From positions 124,001-188,000 of the forward strand of contig NZ_AUFP01000005.1 of NCBI RefSeq assembly GCF_000426565.1: a stretch of 64,000 nt of DNA, written 5' to 3'. This document shows positions 1 through 7,762 of the stretch, piece by piece. The notes under the pieces were generated by a model. That model had not been told where the DNA came from. It saw nothing but the letters and a program-made list of their open reading frames with translations, and ran no database searches. Position numbers and translations under genes: made by a program. The stretch is from Segatella albensis DSM 11370 = JCM 12258. Its GTDB lineage: Bacteria > Bacteroidota > Bacteroidia > Bacteroidales > Bacteroidaceae. The first letter of the stretch is position 1. Each line of letters begins with the position of its first letter.

Positions 1-379
1 GCGCCTTTACCTTATAAGAAATCAAATTCCATGGGTCGCCGTCGTATTTGGCACCAGCAGCGATGGCTTTCGAGCAGTCGAGTACGCTGCCACCACCCAC
101 AGCAAGGATAACGTCGATATTGTGTTCCTTGCAGAGGCGCACGCCATCAAGCACGCTTGGGTCATATTTAGGATTGGGTTGAATGCCAGAGAGTTCCACG
201 ATGTCATAGCCTTCCAGCAGTTCCTTCACGCGGTCATAAAGACCTATTTTTTTAATGCTTCCACCACCATAAGTGAGGAGAATTTTCTTACCAAACTGCG
301 CCATGACGCTGGGCAGCTTCACAATAGACTCCTTACCAAAGATAAGTCGCGTCGGGGTCATGTAATCAAAGTTCTGCAT
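1..379 (-). CDS. iron-containing alcohol dehydrogenase, N-terminal part (gene runs off the left edge)
   Basis: Only the first 126 codons are in the window. The protein begins MQNFDYMTPTRLIFG, the usual opening of the YqhD/BdhA-like branch of the group III Fe-ADH family, and carries the dinucleotide-binding loop AVGGGSVLD at about residue 100. Family members reduce aldehydes to alcohols with NAD(P)H in the cytoplasm; the metal-binding histidines lie in the missing part, so metal and substrate cannot be judged. It is the last visible gene of a minus-strand cluster, starting 32 bp after the flavodoxin stop codon. With a flavodoxin and a SnoaL-like protein ahead and an AraC regulator divergent from it, a role in aldehyde or electrophile detoxification is a reasonable inference. 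Confidence 0.88.
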   Translation of the reverse strand, partial: MQNFDYMTPTRLIFGKESIVKLPSVMAQFGKKILLTYGGGSIKKIGLYDRVKELLEGYDIVELSGIQPNPKYDPSVLDGVRLCKEHNIDVILAVGGGSVLDCSKAIAAGAKYDGDPWNLISYKVKA

Positions 380-411
380 AGTCGTATTGTTTATCTTATT
401 AGTAATCTGTT

Positions 412-930
412 TTATTTTGCTAATTCAGCTATTTCTCTTGCCTCGCGGTCTGCGTTAGCAGCCTCTGCCCCATGAATGGGTGTGCCATCGATGACGTAAG
501 CCGTGGGACAAAGTTTCTTGATGAAGCGGACACTACTGCCCATACCACTGCCCTCATTGGTGCAGTATGGAATAATGGTCTTGCCAGTGAAGTCATACGA
601 CTCCAAGAACGTGTAACATACCATCGGCATCGTACCCCACCAGTTGGGATAGCCGAGGATGATGGTGTCGTATTCATCGATGCTCTCCAGAGGATTCTTT
701 ACTTCTGGGCGAGCCTGTTCACGTAACTCCTGCTTGGCTTCCTCGATGCAGGTCATATAGTCCTTTGAATATTCGTAAGTCGTGTCAATTTGGAATACAT
801 CGGCATCAGGCAGCAGATCCTTTATCTTTCCTGCCACAACCTCAGTGTTTCCCTGTTTCAAATTCTTTATGCTTCCGTTCACGTAGTTCTCTCCACGACG
901 AGAGAAATATGCTATCAATACTTTTGCCAT
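412..930 (-). CDS. flavodoxin family protein (Flavodoxin_4 type)
   Basis: 172 residues, a full single-domain flavodoxin. The N-terminal strand and phosphate loop read VLIAYFSRRGENY (residues 4-16), the form seen in the Flavodoxin_4 group rather than in classical electron-transfer flavodoxins. The second FMN loop is GYPNWWGTMP near residue 94, with a tryptophan pair to stack on the flavin, and YCTNEGSGMG near residue 122 forms the third loop. There is no signal peptide, so it is cytoplasmic. Such proteins are often NAD(P)H- or flavodoxin-type reductases encoded next to alcohol dehydrogenases and AraC regulators. It starts 7 bp after the SnoaL-like gene and is co-transcribed with it. The substrate is unknown. 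Confidence 0.9.
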   Translation of the reverse strand: MAKVLIAYFSRRGENYVNGSIKNLKQGNTEVVAGKIKDLLPDADVFQIDTTYEYSKDYMTCIEEAKQELREQARPEVKNPLESIDEYDTIILGYPNWWGTMPMVCYTFLESYDFTGKTIIPYCTNEGSGMGSSVRFIKKLCPTAYVIDGTPIHGAEAANADREAREIAELAK

Positions 931-937
931 ATTCTTT

Positions 938-1372
938 TTATCCTAAAGTCTGATTGGTTGACCACTCAAAATACTGCTCGCGCTCTGCAATCCACCAGCG
1001 ACCGTCTATCTTCACATACTTATCGTAGTAGCGAACTGCATGAGTTGTCAGTACGTCTTTACCCTCCTGCTCTGTTACCAACGTAGCAAGTGCGTAGCAG
1101 GTTCCAGTAGCGTGGGTCTCGTCCACAAAGTCAACGTTCTGCTGGCCATTCATGTGGAACGATACTTTGGCTGCGCCGAATGCCTTGTACTGGCGAATCA
1201 TATCCTGTACATCGGTTGCCGACATGCCCAGCTTACCGCCGAAATAAACATTCAGCTTGATGTCGGGACGGAAAATATCAACGTAGCAGTCCTGATTATT
1301 CTTGTCACTCTCTGTTGCGTAGAAGTCTACTAATGCCTTCAACTCCATGCGATCTTGCATTCTGAAATCCAT
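938..1372 (-). CDS. SnoaL/NTF2-like domain protein
   Basis: 144 residues. The pattern of an N-terminal helix (LKALVDFYATESD), then a strand containing DIFRPDIKLNVYFGG, a central helix with SATDVQDMIRQY and a C-terminal WWIAEREQYFEW strand pair is that of the SnoaL-like NTF2 superfamily, which forms cone-shaped dimers around a hydrophobic pocket. Members are cyclases, isomerases or ligand-binding proteins and the sequence does not decide between them. It is the first gene of the minus-strand cluster SnoaL-flavodoxin-Fe-ADH and lies behind an unusual leader of about 100 nt. The start is chosen at ATG 1372; a second in-frame ATG follows three codons later (MDFRM). Confidence 0.8.
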   Translation of the reverse strand: MDFRMQDRMELKALVDFYATESDKNNQDCYVDIFRPDIKLNVYFGGKLGMSATDVQDMIRQYKAFGAAKVSFHMNGQQNVDFVDETHATGTCYALATLVTEQEGKDVLTTHAVRYYDKYVKIDGRWWIAEREQYFEWSTNQTLG

Positions 1373-1476
1373 TGTTCTAATCGTTTTAAAGTTTGAACTT
1401 CGTTCGAACCTGCTTTCGCTCGGAAAAGTTCGAATAGTATTCGGCTCTTTGCTCGCTTAATCGCAGCTTTCACGGT

Positions 1477-1485
1477 GCAAAGATA
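1477..1485 (-). promoter_or_regulatory. -7 box of the SnoaL-flavodoxin-ADH cluster with a long leader
   Basis: Read on the minus strand the site is TATCTTTGC, a perfect Bacteroidetes -7 element. A TTG lies about 16 bases upstream, which is shorter than the usual 19-20, so the -33 is uncertain. Transcription from here gives a leader of about 98 nt before ATG 1372, rich in GAGCGA/TTCGAAC motifs. The site lies between this cluster and the divergent AraC gene, where a regulator could control both. Confidence 0.6.
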
Positions 1486-1549
1486 CGATGATTCTTTCAT
1501 ACAATTGTTTCACAAAAAGCGTCACGATTTTCACTTTTTGCATAATTCG

Positions 1550-1581
1550 TTTGTTTATATTAAAAATAATGTGTAATTTCG
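1550..1581 (+). promoter_or_regulatory. promoter of the AraC regulator, abutting its start codon
   Basis: TTTG at 1550-1553, 20 bases, then TAATTTCG at 1574-1581 (one mismatch to TAnnTTTG). Transcription should begin within a few bases of ATG 1587, so the messenger would be leaderless or almost so. Confidence 0.55.
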
Positions 1582-1586
1582 CAACC

Positions 1587-2402
1587 ATGGAGGTAGATTT
1601 TCAATATTCCAATGACTTCTACGCGATGAACGAGAAGGAATTGAGCCATACCTGCATACACCTGTTGTGCACGGCTGGCGAGGGCAGTTTTGTGTTCAAT
1701 GAGCATTGCTATCACATCAAGAAGAACGACTTGGTAGTGATACCCTACCCCGACAACGTAAGTAACCTTGCGGCACACAGCGACCTGCAGGTGGAATGGT
1801 TTGCGGCTGACTATAAGTTTCTACAGAACCTGCTGCCATCGAACAACTACAGCATCGGAGGTAGCATCTCGTTGAACCAAAACCCAGTCATCAAACTTAC
1901 CGATGAGCATGTCTGCCATCTACTATGCGACTTCCATAGGATTCGTGAGCGTATGGGCGACCGCCATCTGCAGTTCTACCGCGAACTGATGGGCAGTCTC
2001 TGTCTAACTATGATGTACGACATATTTGAGGCCCATGCTCAACGCGACACCACAGACACCCAAACCGACCGCACGGCCTATATCGTGAAACAGCTCATGG
2101 CTCTGCTTGCTACTGGCATCAGTCGCACAGAACGAGACGTTAGCTATTATGCAGAGCGCTTGAATGTGTCACCCAAATACCTATCTGCCACCATCAAACG
2201 GGTGACTGGTCACACCGTTACCTCCTACATCGACCGCCACACCGTGCCCATACTGAAAGACTATCTCGACGACGAACGCCTGTCGCTCACCCAGATAGCC
2301 GAGCGTATGAATTTCGCCTCGCTCTCGTACTTCAGTCGCTACTGTACCAAGCACCTTGGCCTATCACCCAGCGAGTACCGCAAAAGCCTACAGCCGAAAT
2401 AG
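1587..2402 (+). CDS. AraC family transcriptional regulator
   Basis: 271 residues from ATG 1587. The C-terminal third holds the two helix-turn-helix units of AraC/XylS proteins: YYAERLNVSPKYLSATIKRV at about 175-195 and LTQIAERMNFASLSYFSRYC at about 232-251, ending with the family signature LGLSPSEYRK. The N-terminal part is a cupin-like sensor domain (FVFNEHCYHIKKNDLVVIPY). In-frame ATGs exist at 1569, 1587 and 1626; 1569 would lie in front of the -7 box, so 1587 is preferred and 1626 is possible. The gene diverges from the SnoaL-flavodoxin-ADH cluster, its most probable target. The inducer is unknown. Confidence 0.9.
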   Translation: MEVDFQYSNDFYAMNEKELSHTCIHLLCTAGEGSFVFNEHCYHIKKNDLVVIPYPDNVSNLAAHSDLQVEWFAADYKFLQNLLPSNNYSIGGSISLNQNPVIKLTDEHVCHLLCDFHRIRERMGDRHLQFYRELMGSLCLTMMYDIFEAHAQRDTTDTQTDRTAYIVKQLMALLATGISRTERDVSYYAERLNVSPKYLSATIKRVTGHTVTSYIDRHTVPILKDYLDDERLSLTQIAERMNFASLSYFSRYCTKHLGLSPSEYRKSLQPK

Positions 2403-2580
2403 ACTATTTGAGTCTTTTGCTTCATCGGGAATTTTTGTGCGCTATTTATCATTAAATTTATTTAAAGATTTAGAGAAATTGCTTGCGATATGAAATACTA
2501 TTTTTATTCTTGAAACAAGAAATATCACACAATATATCAAGTATCCCTTGTAAAAGGTGGCAATCATATATCGGATAAGA
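2403..2580. other. convergent intergenic spacer
   Basis: AT-rich 178-bp spacer between the AraC gene and the MATE gene, both ending here. The only structure seen is a small hairpin (TTCTTG, AAA, CAAGAA) near 2510-2525, too weak to call a terminator with confidence. No coding sequence is apparent. Confidence 0.4.
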
Positions 2581-3924
2581 TTAGAATCGCGCAAATGCCT
2601 TTCTACTCTGCCAAATATATACGGGAACCATCAACAGAACGGTAAAGATCCACGAGATAGGATATATCATCATCAGATGTTGGAAACCTGTCCATACAGG
2701 AACGATGGTGAATATCCATACCAGACGGAACACGCACGTACCAAATATCGTGATCAAGGCTGGCTCCATGGAATGACCCAAGCCTCGCATGGCAGATGCC
2801 GGTATCTCGTAACCTGCTGCCATCCATTGAAACCACAAAACCGTAGACATACGAAGCATGGCATATCGCGCCACCTCGCGGTCTTCGGAGAAGATGGAAA
2901 CGAAACTATCGGAGCCTAATATGAAGAGTAGATTTCCTGCTAGACAGGCTAACGCTCCACCTCCCAAACAGATCCAAAAGATACGTTTGCAACGGTCTAT
3001 GCGACCGGCTCCATAGTTTTGTCCCACGAAGGTTACGGCCGCACTATTAAAACCTACCATCAAGAAATAGCAATAGTAGTCGAACATCTGACTGATGCTT
3101 GCCCCGGCGATAGCCGAAGAACCATAGGTATTGATGCTCGTCTGTACAAACACATTACTAAGTGAGAATACCATGGTTTGCAAACCTGCCGGTATACCTA
3201 TCTGAAGAATGCGCTTTACCTCTTGTCGGTCTAAACTCAGATATCGCCATCGAAGTCGGAAAGGCATCTTTTCGTGCTTCAACAAATATATGATTACGAC
3301 GGCACTAAATAGGTTGGCTATACCTGTGGCAATAGCAACTCCGGCCACACTCATCCGAAATACGATAACAAACAATAGGTTGAGCATGGCGTTGATAACT
3401 CCCGCTATGACAAGGATATATAGCGGTCGCTTGGTATCGCCTTTACTTCTCAATATCGAAGCTCCAAAGTTGTAGACCATAAAGCAAGGAACTCCTAGGA
3501 AATAGATTCTCAGATAGAGTACGGCATCATCCAAGATATTCTGCGGAGTCCCCATCCACTCCAAAACAGGACGCGCTATGGCCAATCCCACCATGAGCAT
3601 GATGCATCCACACACCAAAGCGATTACCATCGTGCTGCCCACAGCTTTTCGGATGCGCTTACCATCACGTTGGCCTATCAGATTGGCGATGACCACATTA
3701 GCTCCTATCGAAATTCCTAGAAAAAGATTAAGCATCAGGTTGATGAGAAACGTGTTGGCCCCTACCGCAGCAAGGGCTTCGCTCGATGCAAAGCGACCTA
3801 CGACAGCAACATCCACGGAATTGAACAACTGTTGCAAGATGCTACTTACCGCAAAAGGGAGCGCAAAACTCATGATCTTGCCCAACAGAGGACCGTGAAG
3901 CATATCTATCCGATTCTTATCCAT
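2581..3924 (-). CDS. MATE family multidrug/cation efflux transporter
   Basis: 447 residues, the normal length for the MATE (NorM/DinF) family, with about 12 hydrophobic segments in two related halves. The opening LLGKIMSFALPFAVSSILQQ and the following NSVDVAVVGRFASSEALAAVG are the conserved TM1-TM2 region, and VGQNYGAGR near residue 295 is the matching loop of the second half. Family members sit in the inner membrane and export cationic drugs or metabolites using a sodium or proton gradient; substrate and coupling ion cannot be read from the sequence. It is a single-gene unit with its own -7 box at 3954-3961. Confidence 0.93.
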   Translation of the reverse strand: MDKNRIDMLHGPLLGKIMSFALPFAVSSILQQLFNSVDVAVVGRFASSEALAAVGANTFLINLMLNLFLGISIGANVVIANLIGQRDGKRIRKAVGSTMVIALVCGCIMLMVGLAIARPVLEWMGTPQNILDDAVLYLRIYFLGVPCFMVYNFGASILRSKGDTKRPLYILVIAGVINAMLNLLFVIVFRMSVAGVAIATGIANLFSAVVIIYLLKHEKMPFRLRWRYLSLDRQEVKRILQIGIPAGLQTMVFSLSNVFVQTSINTYGSSAIAGASISQMFDYYCYFLMVGFNSAAVTFVGQNYGAGRIDRCKRIFWICLGGGALACLAGNLLFILGSDSFVSIFSEDREVARYAMLRMSTVLWFQWMAAGYEIPASAMRGLGHSMEPALITIFGTCVFRLVWIFTIVPVWTGFQHLMMIYPISWIFTVLLMVPVYIWQSRKAFARF

Positions 3925-3953
3925 AACCTTTTTCCTTACAATCTTATCGACTG

Positions 3954-3961
3954 CAAAGGTA
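3954..3961 (-). promoter_or_regulatory. -7 box of the MATE gene
   Basis: On the minus strand TACCTTTG, 29 bases ahead of the MATE start codon. No good -33 TTTG is found at the expected distance. Confidence 0.5.
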
Positions 3962-4005
3962 CGGATTTCTCGTCAATTCTATTCCGTTTCGTTGCCCAAA
4001 TTTGT

Positions 4006-5217
4006 TTATTTTCCGCGCTTCATAAATTTCTTGATGCCATTGAGCAAGTTTTCTGTTGGGGCTATGATATTATATTTCTGCCAGAAATCTGCATCACCAA
4101 AATATTCGGGATGGTCATAAAGAGATTCTTGTTTACGAAAACTGTCTTTTCCCTTAATCGGCTTTATACCATCAACTTTCACGTCTGTTACTACCATTTC
4201 TGAGGTTACCCGATAGCCTGCCGAGAACAATCGTCGTTTCCAATCGCATTTAAAGGCAATATCCGAACGGATATAGCCCAAAAAGAGTTTTCCATAACTG
4301 TCCGGGCGATAGTTCAACTGAATATTCAAATACTGGGGTTTAAACCTCACACCTACAGGCTTTCGTTGCAACATAAAGCGCTCTGCCTTATTACGATCCT
4401 TCATATCCAATTGCAAGTTGACTTGTCGGATAGCCATCGACTCCGTATCGATATAGAAATCTCCCCAAAGTAGAGCCTCATCGGTCACGCGATAAGGTTT
4501 TATCGTCACGATAACCTCACTTCTGCCATCTGTTGTCATAGGAGCAGGCCTCATCGAAAACTTATATTGCGAAAGAACGACATCATTCAACAAATAATCT
4601 CGGTTCTTCACGATATCGAGGATCAATGGAGTCGTAGGACCACCTGCTATCTTAGCTCCCAAGGTATCATTAGCCTGCGTGGAAATCAATCGACGCGCCT
4701 TGCCAATAGCCACTTTATCAAAGTCAATACCGCAGTCTGTCGCCATCTTATACATCTGCATCACAGCCTCAGCAACATAGATAAACCGCCTACCCTTGCA
4801 CGTCGTCTCGCGATAAAAGCAATCATACAATTGTGGTTGCATCACATAATTCTTCGGAATATTCTGAATGGCAATCTTCAAGACATCCTCAGCATCAGCC
4901 ACCAACACATCTTGTAGCATCACAGCCTTAGAGTGTAGGTGGATGCTGAGTTCTGTCTTTTCTTCAATCTTAAGTACCTCCGAAAGATAACCTAGATGTG
5001 ATACAGTAACGGTACGTGTCTTCTCCGGCACGTTCAAGATAAAATCCCCGTTCTCATTGGAAACCGTAGCTGTATGCCCATCATCTGCGATAACCGAGGC
5101 AGCCTTGATATCGTGCCCTTTCTCATCGCTTATATGCCCTCTGATAGTCTTCACATTCTGTGCTCCTATCATCAAACTACAGATGCAGAATATCATCAGC
5201 GCTATCCACTTTCTCAT
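4006..5217 (-). CDS. exported protein with carboxypeptidase-regulatory-like domain
   Basis: 403 residues with a signal peptide (MRKWIALMIFCICSLMIGA) and no lipobox cysteine. Residues 24-95 form a CarboxypepD_reg-like beta-sandwich: IRGHISDEKGHDIKAASV, then VSNENGDFILNVP and VTVSHLGYLSEVLKI, the pattern found at the N-terminus of SusC-type receptors and of many Bacteroidetes surface proteins. The remaining 300 residues contain beta-rich stretches such as YDCFYRETTCKGRRFIYVAEA, resembling the uncharacterised proteins that carry this domain without a barrel. It is probably periplasmic or outer-membrane associated. Function unknown. It is a single-gene unit; the sequence TATATTTG about 50 bp upstream may be its -7 box. 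Confidence 0.75.
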   Translation of the reverse strand: MRKWIALMIFCICSLMIGAQNVKTIRGHISDEKGHDIKAASVIADDGHTATVSNENGDFILNVPEKTRTVTVSHLGYLSEVLKIEEKTELSIHLHSKAVMLQDVLVADAEDVLKIAIQNIPKNYVMQPQLYDCFYRETTCKGRRFIYVAEAVMQMYKMATDCGIDFDKVAIGKARRLISTQANDTLGAKIAGGPTTPLILDIVKNRDYLLNDVVLSQYKFSMRPAPMTTDGRSEVIVTIKPYRVTDEALLWGDFYIDTESMAIRQVNLQLDMKDRNKAERFMLQRKPVGVRFKPQYLNIQLNYRPDSYGKLFLGYIRSDIAFKCDWKRRLFSAGYRVTSEMVVTDVKVDGIKPIKGKDSFRKQESLYDHPEYFGDADFWQKYNIIAPTENLLNGIKKFMKRGK

Positions 5218-5322
5218 AAGCTTATGTTTTTGAGTATCACCGAATTATGTTCTTTTCTGCATCAAATATAAATATTATTTCTTATATCTCCACGTTTTTC
5301 TACTTATTTTTATGTTTTTCGT

Positions 5323-6405
5323 TTATCGGGCGGGCCATACTTCATCTGCAATCTCGCGAACCAGACGAAGTTTATTCCATTGTTCCTCTTGGGTGAGTTT
5401 GTTACCTATGGCACAAGAAGCAAAACCACATTGAGGAGAAAGTGAAAGTCGATTGAGCGGAATATATTGAGCAGCCTCATGGATGCGATGGATGATATAG
5501 GATTTATCCTCCAATTCCGGACGCTTGGTGGTGATAAGTCCGAGGACGACATGTTTATCGTCACTTACCTTACTCAAGGGTTCAAAACCTCCTGAACGTT
5601 CATCATCATACTCTAGATAGAGGACGTCTACTTTCTCTCGCGCAAACACCCAGTCGGCTACTGAATCGTATGCTCCACTATTAAACCAGGTAGAATGGTA
5701 ATTGCCACGGCAGATATGGGATGCTACAACTAAGCCTTCGGGACGACCCTCTAAAGATAAATTGTTGACAGTAAGTAAAAGGTCCTTGACTTCATCGAGA
5801 TTAGTACTTAGACTGGCGTATCGTTGGGCTGCTGCCTCGCCAACAATAGCACCCCAAGTACAATCATCGAATTGCAGATAACGACCTCCTATCTCATAGA
5901 ATTGGCGAATGAAATCACGATATACGAAAGCGATGTCGTGTATCAAATCTTCGAAATCAGGATAAATCGCACGTGTGGAGGAATAATTCTGAGGAATGAT
6001 GAGTTGTTGGAAAAATTGTGCCGGAGCAGGAATCGTAAGTTTGGCGATACTCTGAGCATCCTCATATTGTTGGGTACGTCTGAAGGCCTCTATGAAAGGA
6101 TGAGGCTGGGCGGTAAGTTTACCGGTAAGATAGACCCGTTCGAGTTGGGCTTTCTCCCCGTTAAAAATAACGTCTCCTCCACGCTCATGGGCAACACCTC
6201 CAAATCCCCAGAAGAAATCTAGATGCCAATAGGTTCTATTGAACTCACCATCCGTAATAATATGATAACCTAATTGTTTCTGTTTCTCTATCACCTCCGC
6301 TACATATCTGTCACAATTACTTATACTAAGATCAGATGGACGAAGAAAACTTCCCACGAAATCGGCTCTCTGAGGAACCTCTACACCTTTGATAAATTTT
6401 GTCAT
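5323..6405 (-). CDS. short cobalamin-independent methionine synthase-like methyltransferase (MetE C-domain, YxjG type)
   Basis: 360 residues, only the C-terminal barrel of MetE, as in the B. subtilis YxjG/YxjH group. The zinc ligands are present: SHICRGN gives His230 and Cys232, and SPQCGF gives Cys326. FVGSFLRP near the start is the substrate-binding beta-strand of the family. MetE moves a methyl group from methyltetrahydrofolate to homocysteine; short homologues without the N-domain may use another methyl donor or thiol, so methionine synthesis is probable but not certain. ATG 6405 is chosen because the promoter lies at 6438-6469, inside any longer reading. It diverges from an Lrp-type regulator that probably controls it. 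Confidence 0.85.
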   Translation of the reverse strand: MTKFIKGVEVPQRADFVGSFLRPSDLSISNCDRYVAEVIEKQKQLGYHIITDGEFNRTYWHLDFFWGFGGVAHERGGDVIFNGEKAQLERVYLTGKLTAQPHPFIEAFRRTQQYEDAQSIAKLTIPAPAQFFQQLIIPQNYSSTRAIYPDFEDLIHDIAFVYRDFIRQFYEIGGRYLQFDDCTWGAIVGEAAAQRYASLSTNLDEVKDLLLTVNNLSLEGRPEGLVVASHICRGNYHSTWFNSGAYDSVADWVFAREKVDVLYLEYDDERSGGFEPLSKVSDDKHVVLGLITTKRPELEDKSYIIHRIHEAAQYIPLNRLSLSPQCGFASCAIGNKLTQEEQWNKLRLVREIADEVWPAR

Positions 6406-6437
6406 TTGATATTCGTTTTTATAATGATTTTCGATGT

Positions 6438-6469
6438 GCAAAGATAATAGAACAATATCATTTATCAAA
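6438..6469 (-). promoter_or_regulatory. promoter of the MetE-like gene
   Basis: A textbook Bacteroidetes promoter on the minus strand: TTTG (6466-6469), 19 bases, TATCTTTG (6439-6446) followed by CA. Its -33 box lies 5 bp from the -33 box of the divergent lrp promoter, so one bound protein could affect both. Confidence 0.85.
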
Positions 6470-6474
6470 TATTA

Positions 6475-6506
6475 TTTGGCAACTTCAGAAAAATATACTA
6501 TTTTTG
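6475..6506 (+). promoter_or_regulatory. promoter of the Lrp-type regulator
   Basis: TTTG (6475-6478), 20 bases, TATTTTTG (6499-6506). It is back to back with the promoter of the MetE-like gene. Confidence 0.8.
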
Positions 6507-6521
6507 TGCTATTATCACATC

Positions 6522-6540
6522 GAATAACAGAATATTATTC
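6522..6540. promoter_or_regulatory. candidate Lrp operator (inverted repeat)
   Basis: GAATAA, 7 bases, TTATTC: a 6-bp inverted repeat with an AT-rich centre just downstream of the lrp transcription start and ahead of ATG 6552. Lrp/AsnC proteins bind such AT-rich dyads and commonly repress themselves. Assignment to this regulator is inference. Confidence 0.4.
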
Positions 6541-6551
6541 TATCAAAAAGC

Positions 6552-7022
6552 ATGAAATACGAAGATTTAGACGATACAGATCGCAAGATATTGCGCATTC
6601 TCCAAAAGGATTCCACGCTCACGATCAAAGAACTTGCAGCTCGGATAAACCTCTCAACATCGCCAACTTTCGACCGACAGAAGCGACTGGAGCGTGAGGG
6701 ATTTATCAAGGGATACCATGCAATTCTGGACTCTAAAAAGACGGGGAATGGGATTACCGTACTCTGCAATATGCGCCTGAGACATCATTCCCAACAATTG
6801 ATGGATGATTTCATGGAAACAATACAAGGTATTGAGGAGATAACGGAATGTTATAACACGAGTGGAGAGTATGACTTCACCCTAAAGATTCAAACGCGCG
6901 ATATGGATTCTTACCAAGAGTTCATGCGTACCAAACTGGGAAACATAGAGAGCGTAGGTTATTTCCATAGTGTCTTTGTAATGAAAGAAGTTAAAAATAC
7001 GTATGGTGTGCCTTTGAAATGA
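6552..7022 (+). CDS. Lrp/AsnC family transcriptional regulator
   Basis: 156 residues, the full length of the family. Residues 7-60 form the winged helix-turn-helix (LDDTDRKILRILQKDSTLTI, then ELAARINLSTSPTFDRQKRL), and residues 65-150 the RAM effector-binding domain with its glycine-rich turn (TSGEYDFTLKI). These proteins form octamers around DNA and respond to amino acids. The divergent MetE-like gene and the back-to-back promoters suggest that it senses methionine or a related amino acid, which is inference from context. A terminator follows at 7052-7080. Confidence 0.93.
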   Translation: MKYEDLDDTDRKILRILQKDSTLTIKELAARINLSTSPTFDRQKRLEREGFIKGYHAILDSKKTGNGITVLCNMRLRHHSQQLMDDFMETIQGIEEITECYNTSGEYDFTLKIQTRDMDSYQEFMRTKLGNIESVGYFHSVFVMKEVKNTYGVPLK

Positions 7023-7051
7023 CATACATATATCATATTCATCATCATAAA

Positions 7052-7080
7052 TAGGTACGTTATGGAGCGTGCCTATTTTT
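7052..7080 (+). terminator. rho-independent terminator of lrp
   Basis: Stem TAGGTACG (7052-7059) with CGTGCCTA (7068-7075), one G-T pair, then five T. It closely resembles the terminator at 8182-8212. Confidence 0.8.
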
Positions 7081-7095
7081 ATCTATCCCCTAAAG

Positions 7096-7158
7096 TAGGT
7101 AGAAATATCTTTACCCATTTTTAAGTATTGCAGATTTCTACGATTGCCTGTATCTTTG
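7096..7158 (+). promoter_or_regulatory. flavodoxin promoter with shared upstream box (type 1 of 3)
   Basis: TAGGTA (7096-7101), 24 bases, TATTG as -33 (7126-7130), 20 bases, TATCTTTG as -7 (7151-7158). The same three boxes with identical spacing occur at 8238-8300 and 18714-18776. Between TAGGTA and the -33, the part CTTTACCCATTTTTAAG is nearly identical in the 8244-8267 copy. TAGGTA with TACCCA 10 bases on forms an imperfect inverted repeat that could bind a dimer. Confidence 0.8.
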
Positions 7159-7235
7159 CAGCCAAGAAATTGTTCATGGGTTGTATCCTACTTATAAGGA
7201 TGACCCGAAAAATAAACCCTAAAATTAATAAAACG

Positions 7236-7730
7236 ATGGAGAAAACAATAGTAATCTACGGCTCCTCTACAGGAACATGTCAGACAATCGCAGAAACTAT
7301 CGCCAAGAAATTGGGCGTGAACGCAATTGATGTCCAGAACCTTAAAGCCGATGATATTAACGGTAATAATAACTTGATTCTAGGGACTTCTACCTGGGGA
7401 GCCGGAGAATTACAAGATGACTGGTATGATGGTATCAAGACTCTGAAAGCCACAGGATTATCCGGCAAGACCGTTGCCTTATTCGGTTGTGGCGACAGCG
7501 AAAGTTATTGCGATACCTTCTGTGGAGGCATGAAGGAACTCTATGATGCCGTTGTAGAAGCCGGAGCGAATGTACTTCCTGGAGTATCAGCAGACGATTA
7601 CAACTATGATGACAGCGAAGCTGTTGTTGATGGTAAGTTTGTAGGTCTTGCCCTTGATGACGTCAACGAAGATGACAAGACAGAAGGTCGCATCGACGCA
7701 TGGCTCGACAGCATCAAGAAATCTCTTTAG
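7236..7730 (+). CDS. fldA: flavodoxin, long-chain electron-transfer type
   Basis: 164 residues from ATG 7236; the reading frame is open further upstream but contains the promoter, so the short start is correct. The FMN phosphate loop is YGSSTGTCQTIAE (residues 7-19), the 60s loop is STWGAGELQDDW, and the third loop is GCGDSESYCDTFC, as in bacterial FldA. The protein carries electrons at low potential in the cytoplasm and replaces ferredoxin when iron is scarce. It is followed 32 bp later by a DUF2023 gene, a pairing also known in Porphyromonas. Its promoter shares an exact layout with two iron/haem-type operons in the window, which fits iron control. Confidence 0.93.
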   Translation: MEKTIVIYGSSTGTCQTIAETIAKKLGVNAIDVQNLKADDINGNNNLILGTSTWGAGELQDDWYDGIKTLKATGLSGKTVALFGCGDSESYCDTFCGGMKELYDAVVEAGANVLPGVSADDYNYDDSEAVVDGKFVGLALDDVNEDDKTEGRIDAWLDSIKKSL

Positions 7731-7762
7731 TTTTTCCTATTATCCCGTACATATAAACAATT

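Noticed and set aside
2506..2526. Terminator between the AraC and MATE genes
   Set aside because: The stem is only 6 bp, AT-rich, and lacks a proper T-run; kept as a note only.
6440..6468. Longer start of the MetE-like gene at 6468
   Set aside because: The consensus promoter lies at 6438-6469, inside that reading, so ATG 6405 is the start.
6406..6551. Methionine- or cobalamin-type riboswitch before the MetE-like gene
   Set aside because: The leader is only about 30 nt, too short for a known SAM or cobalamin riboswitch.
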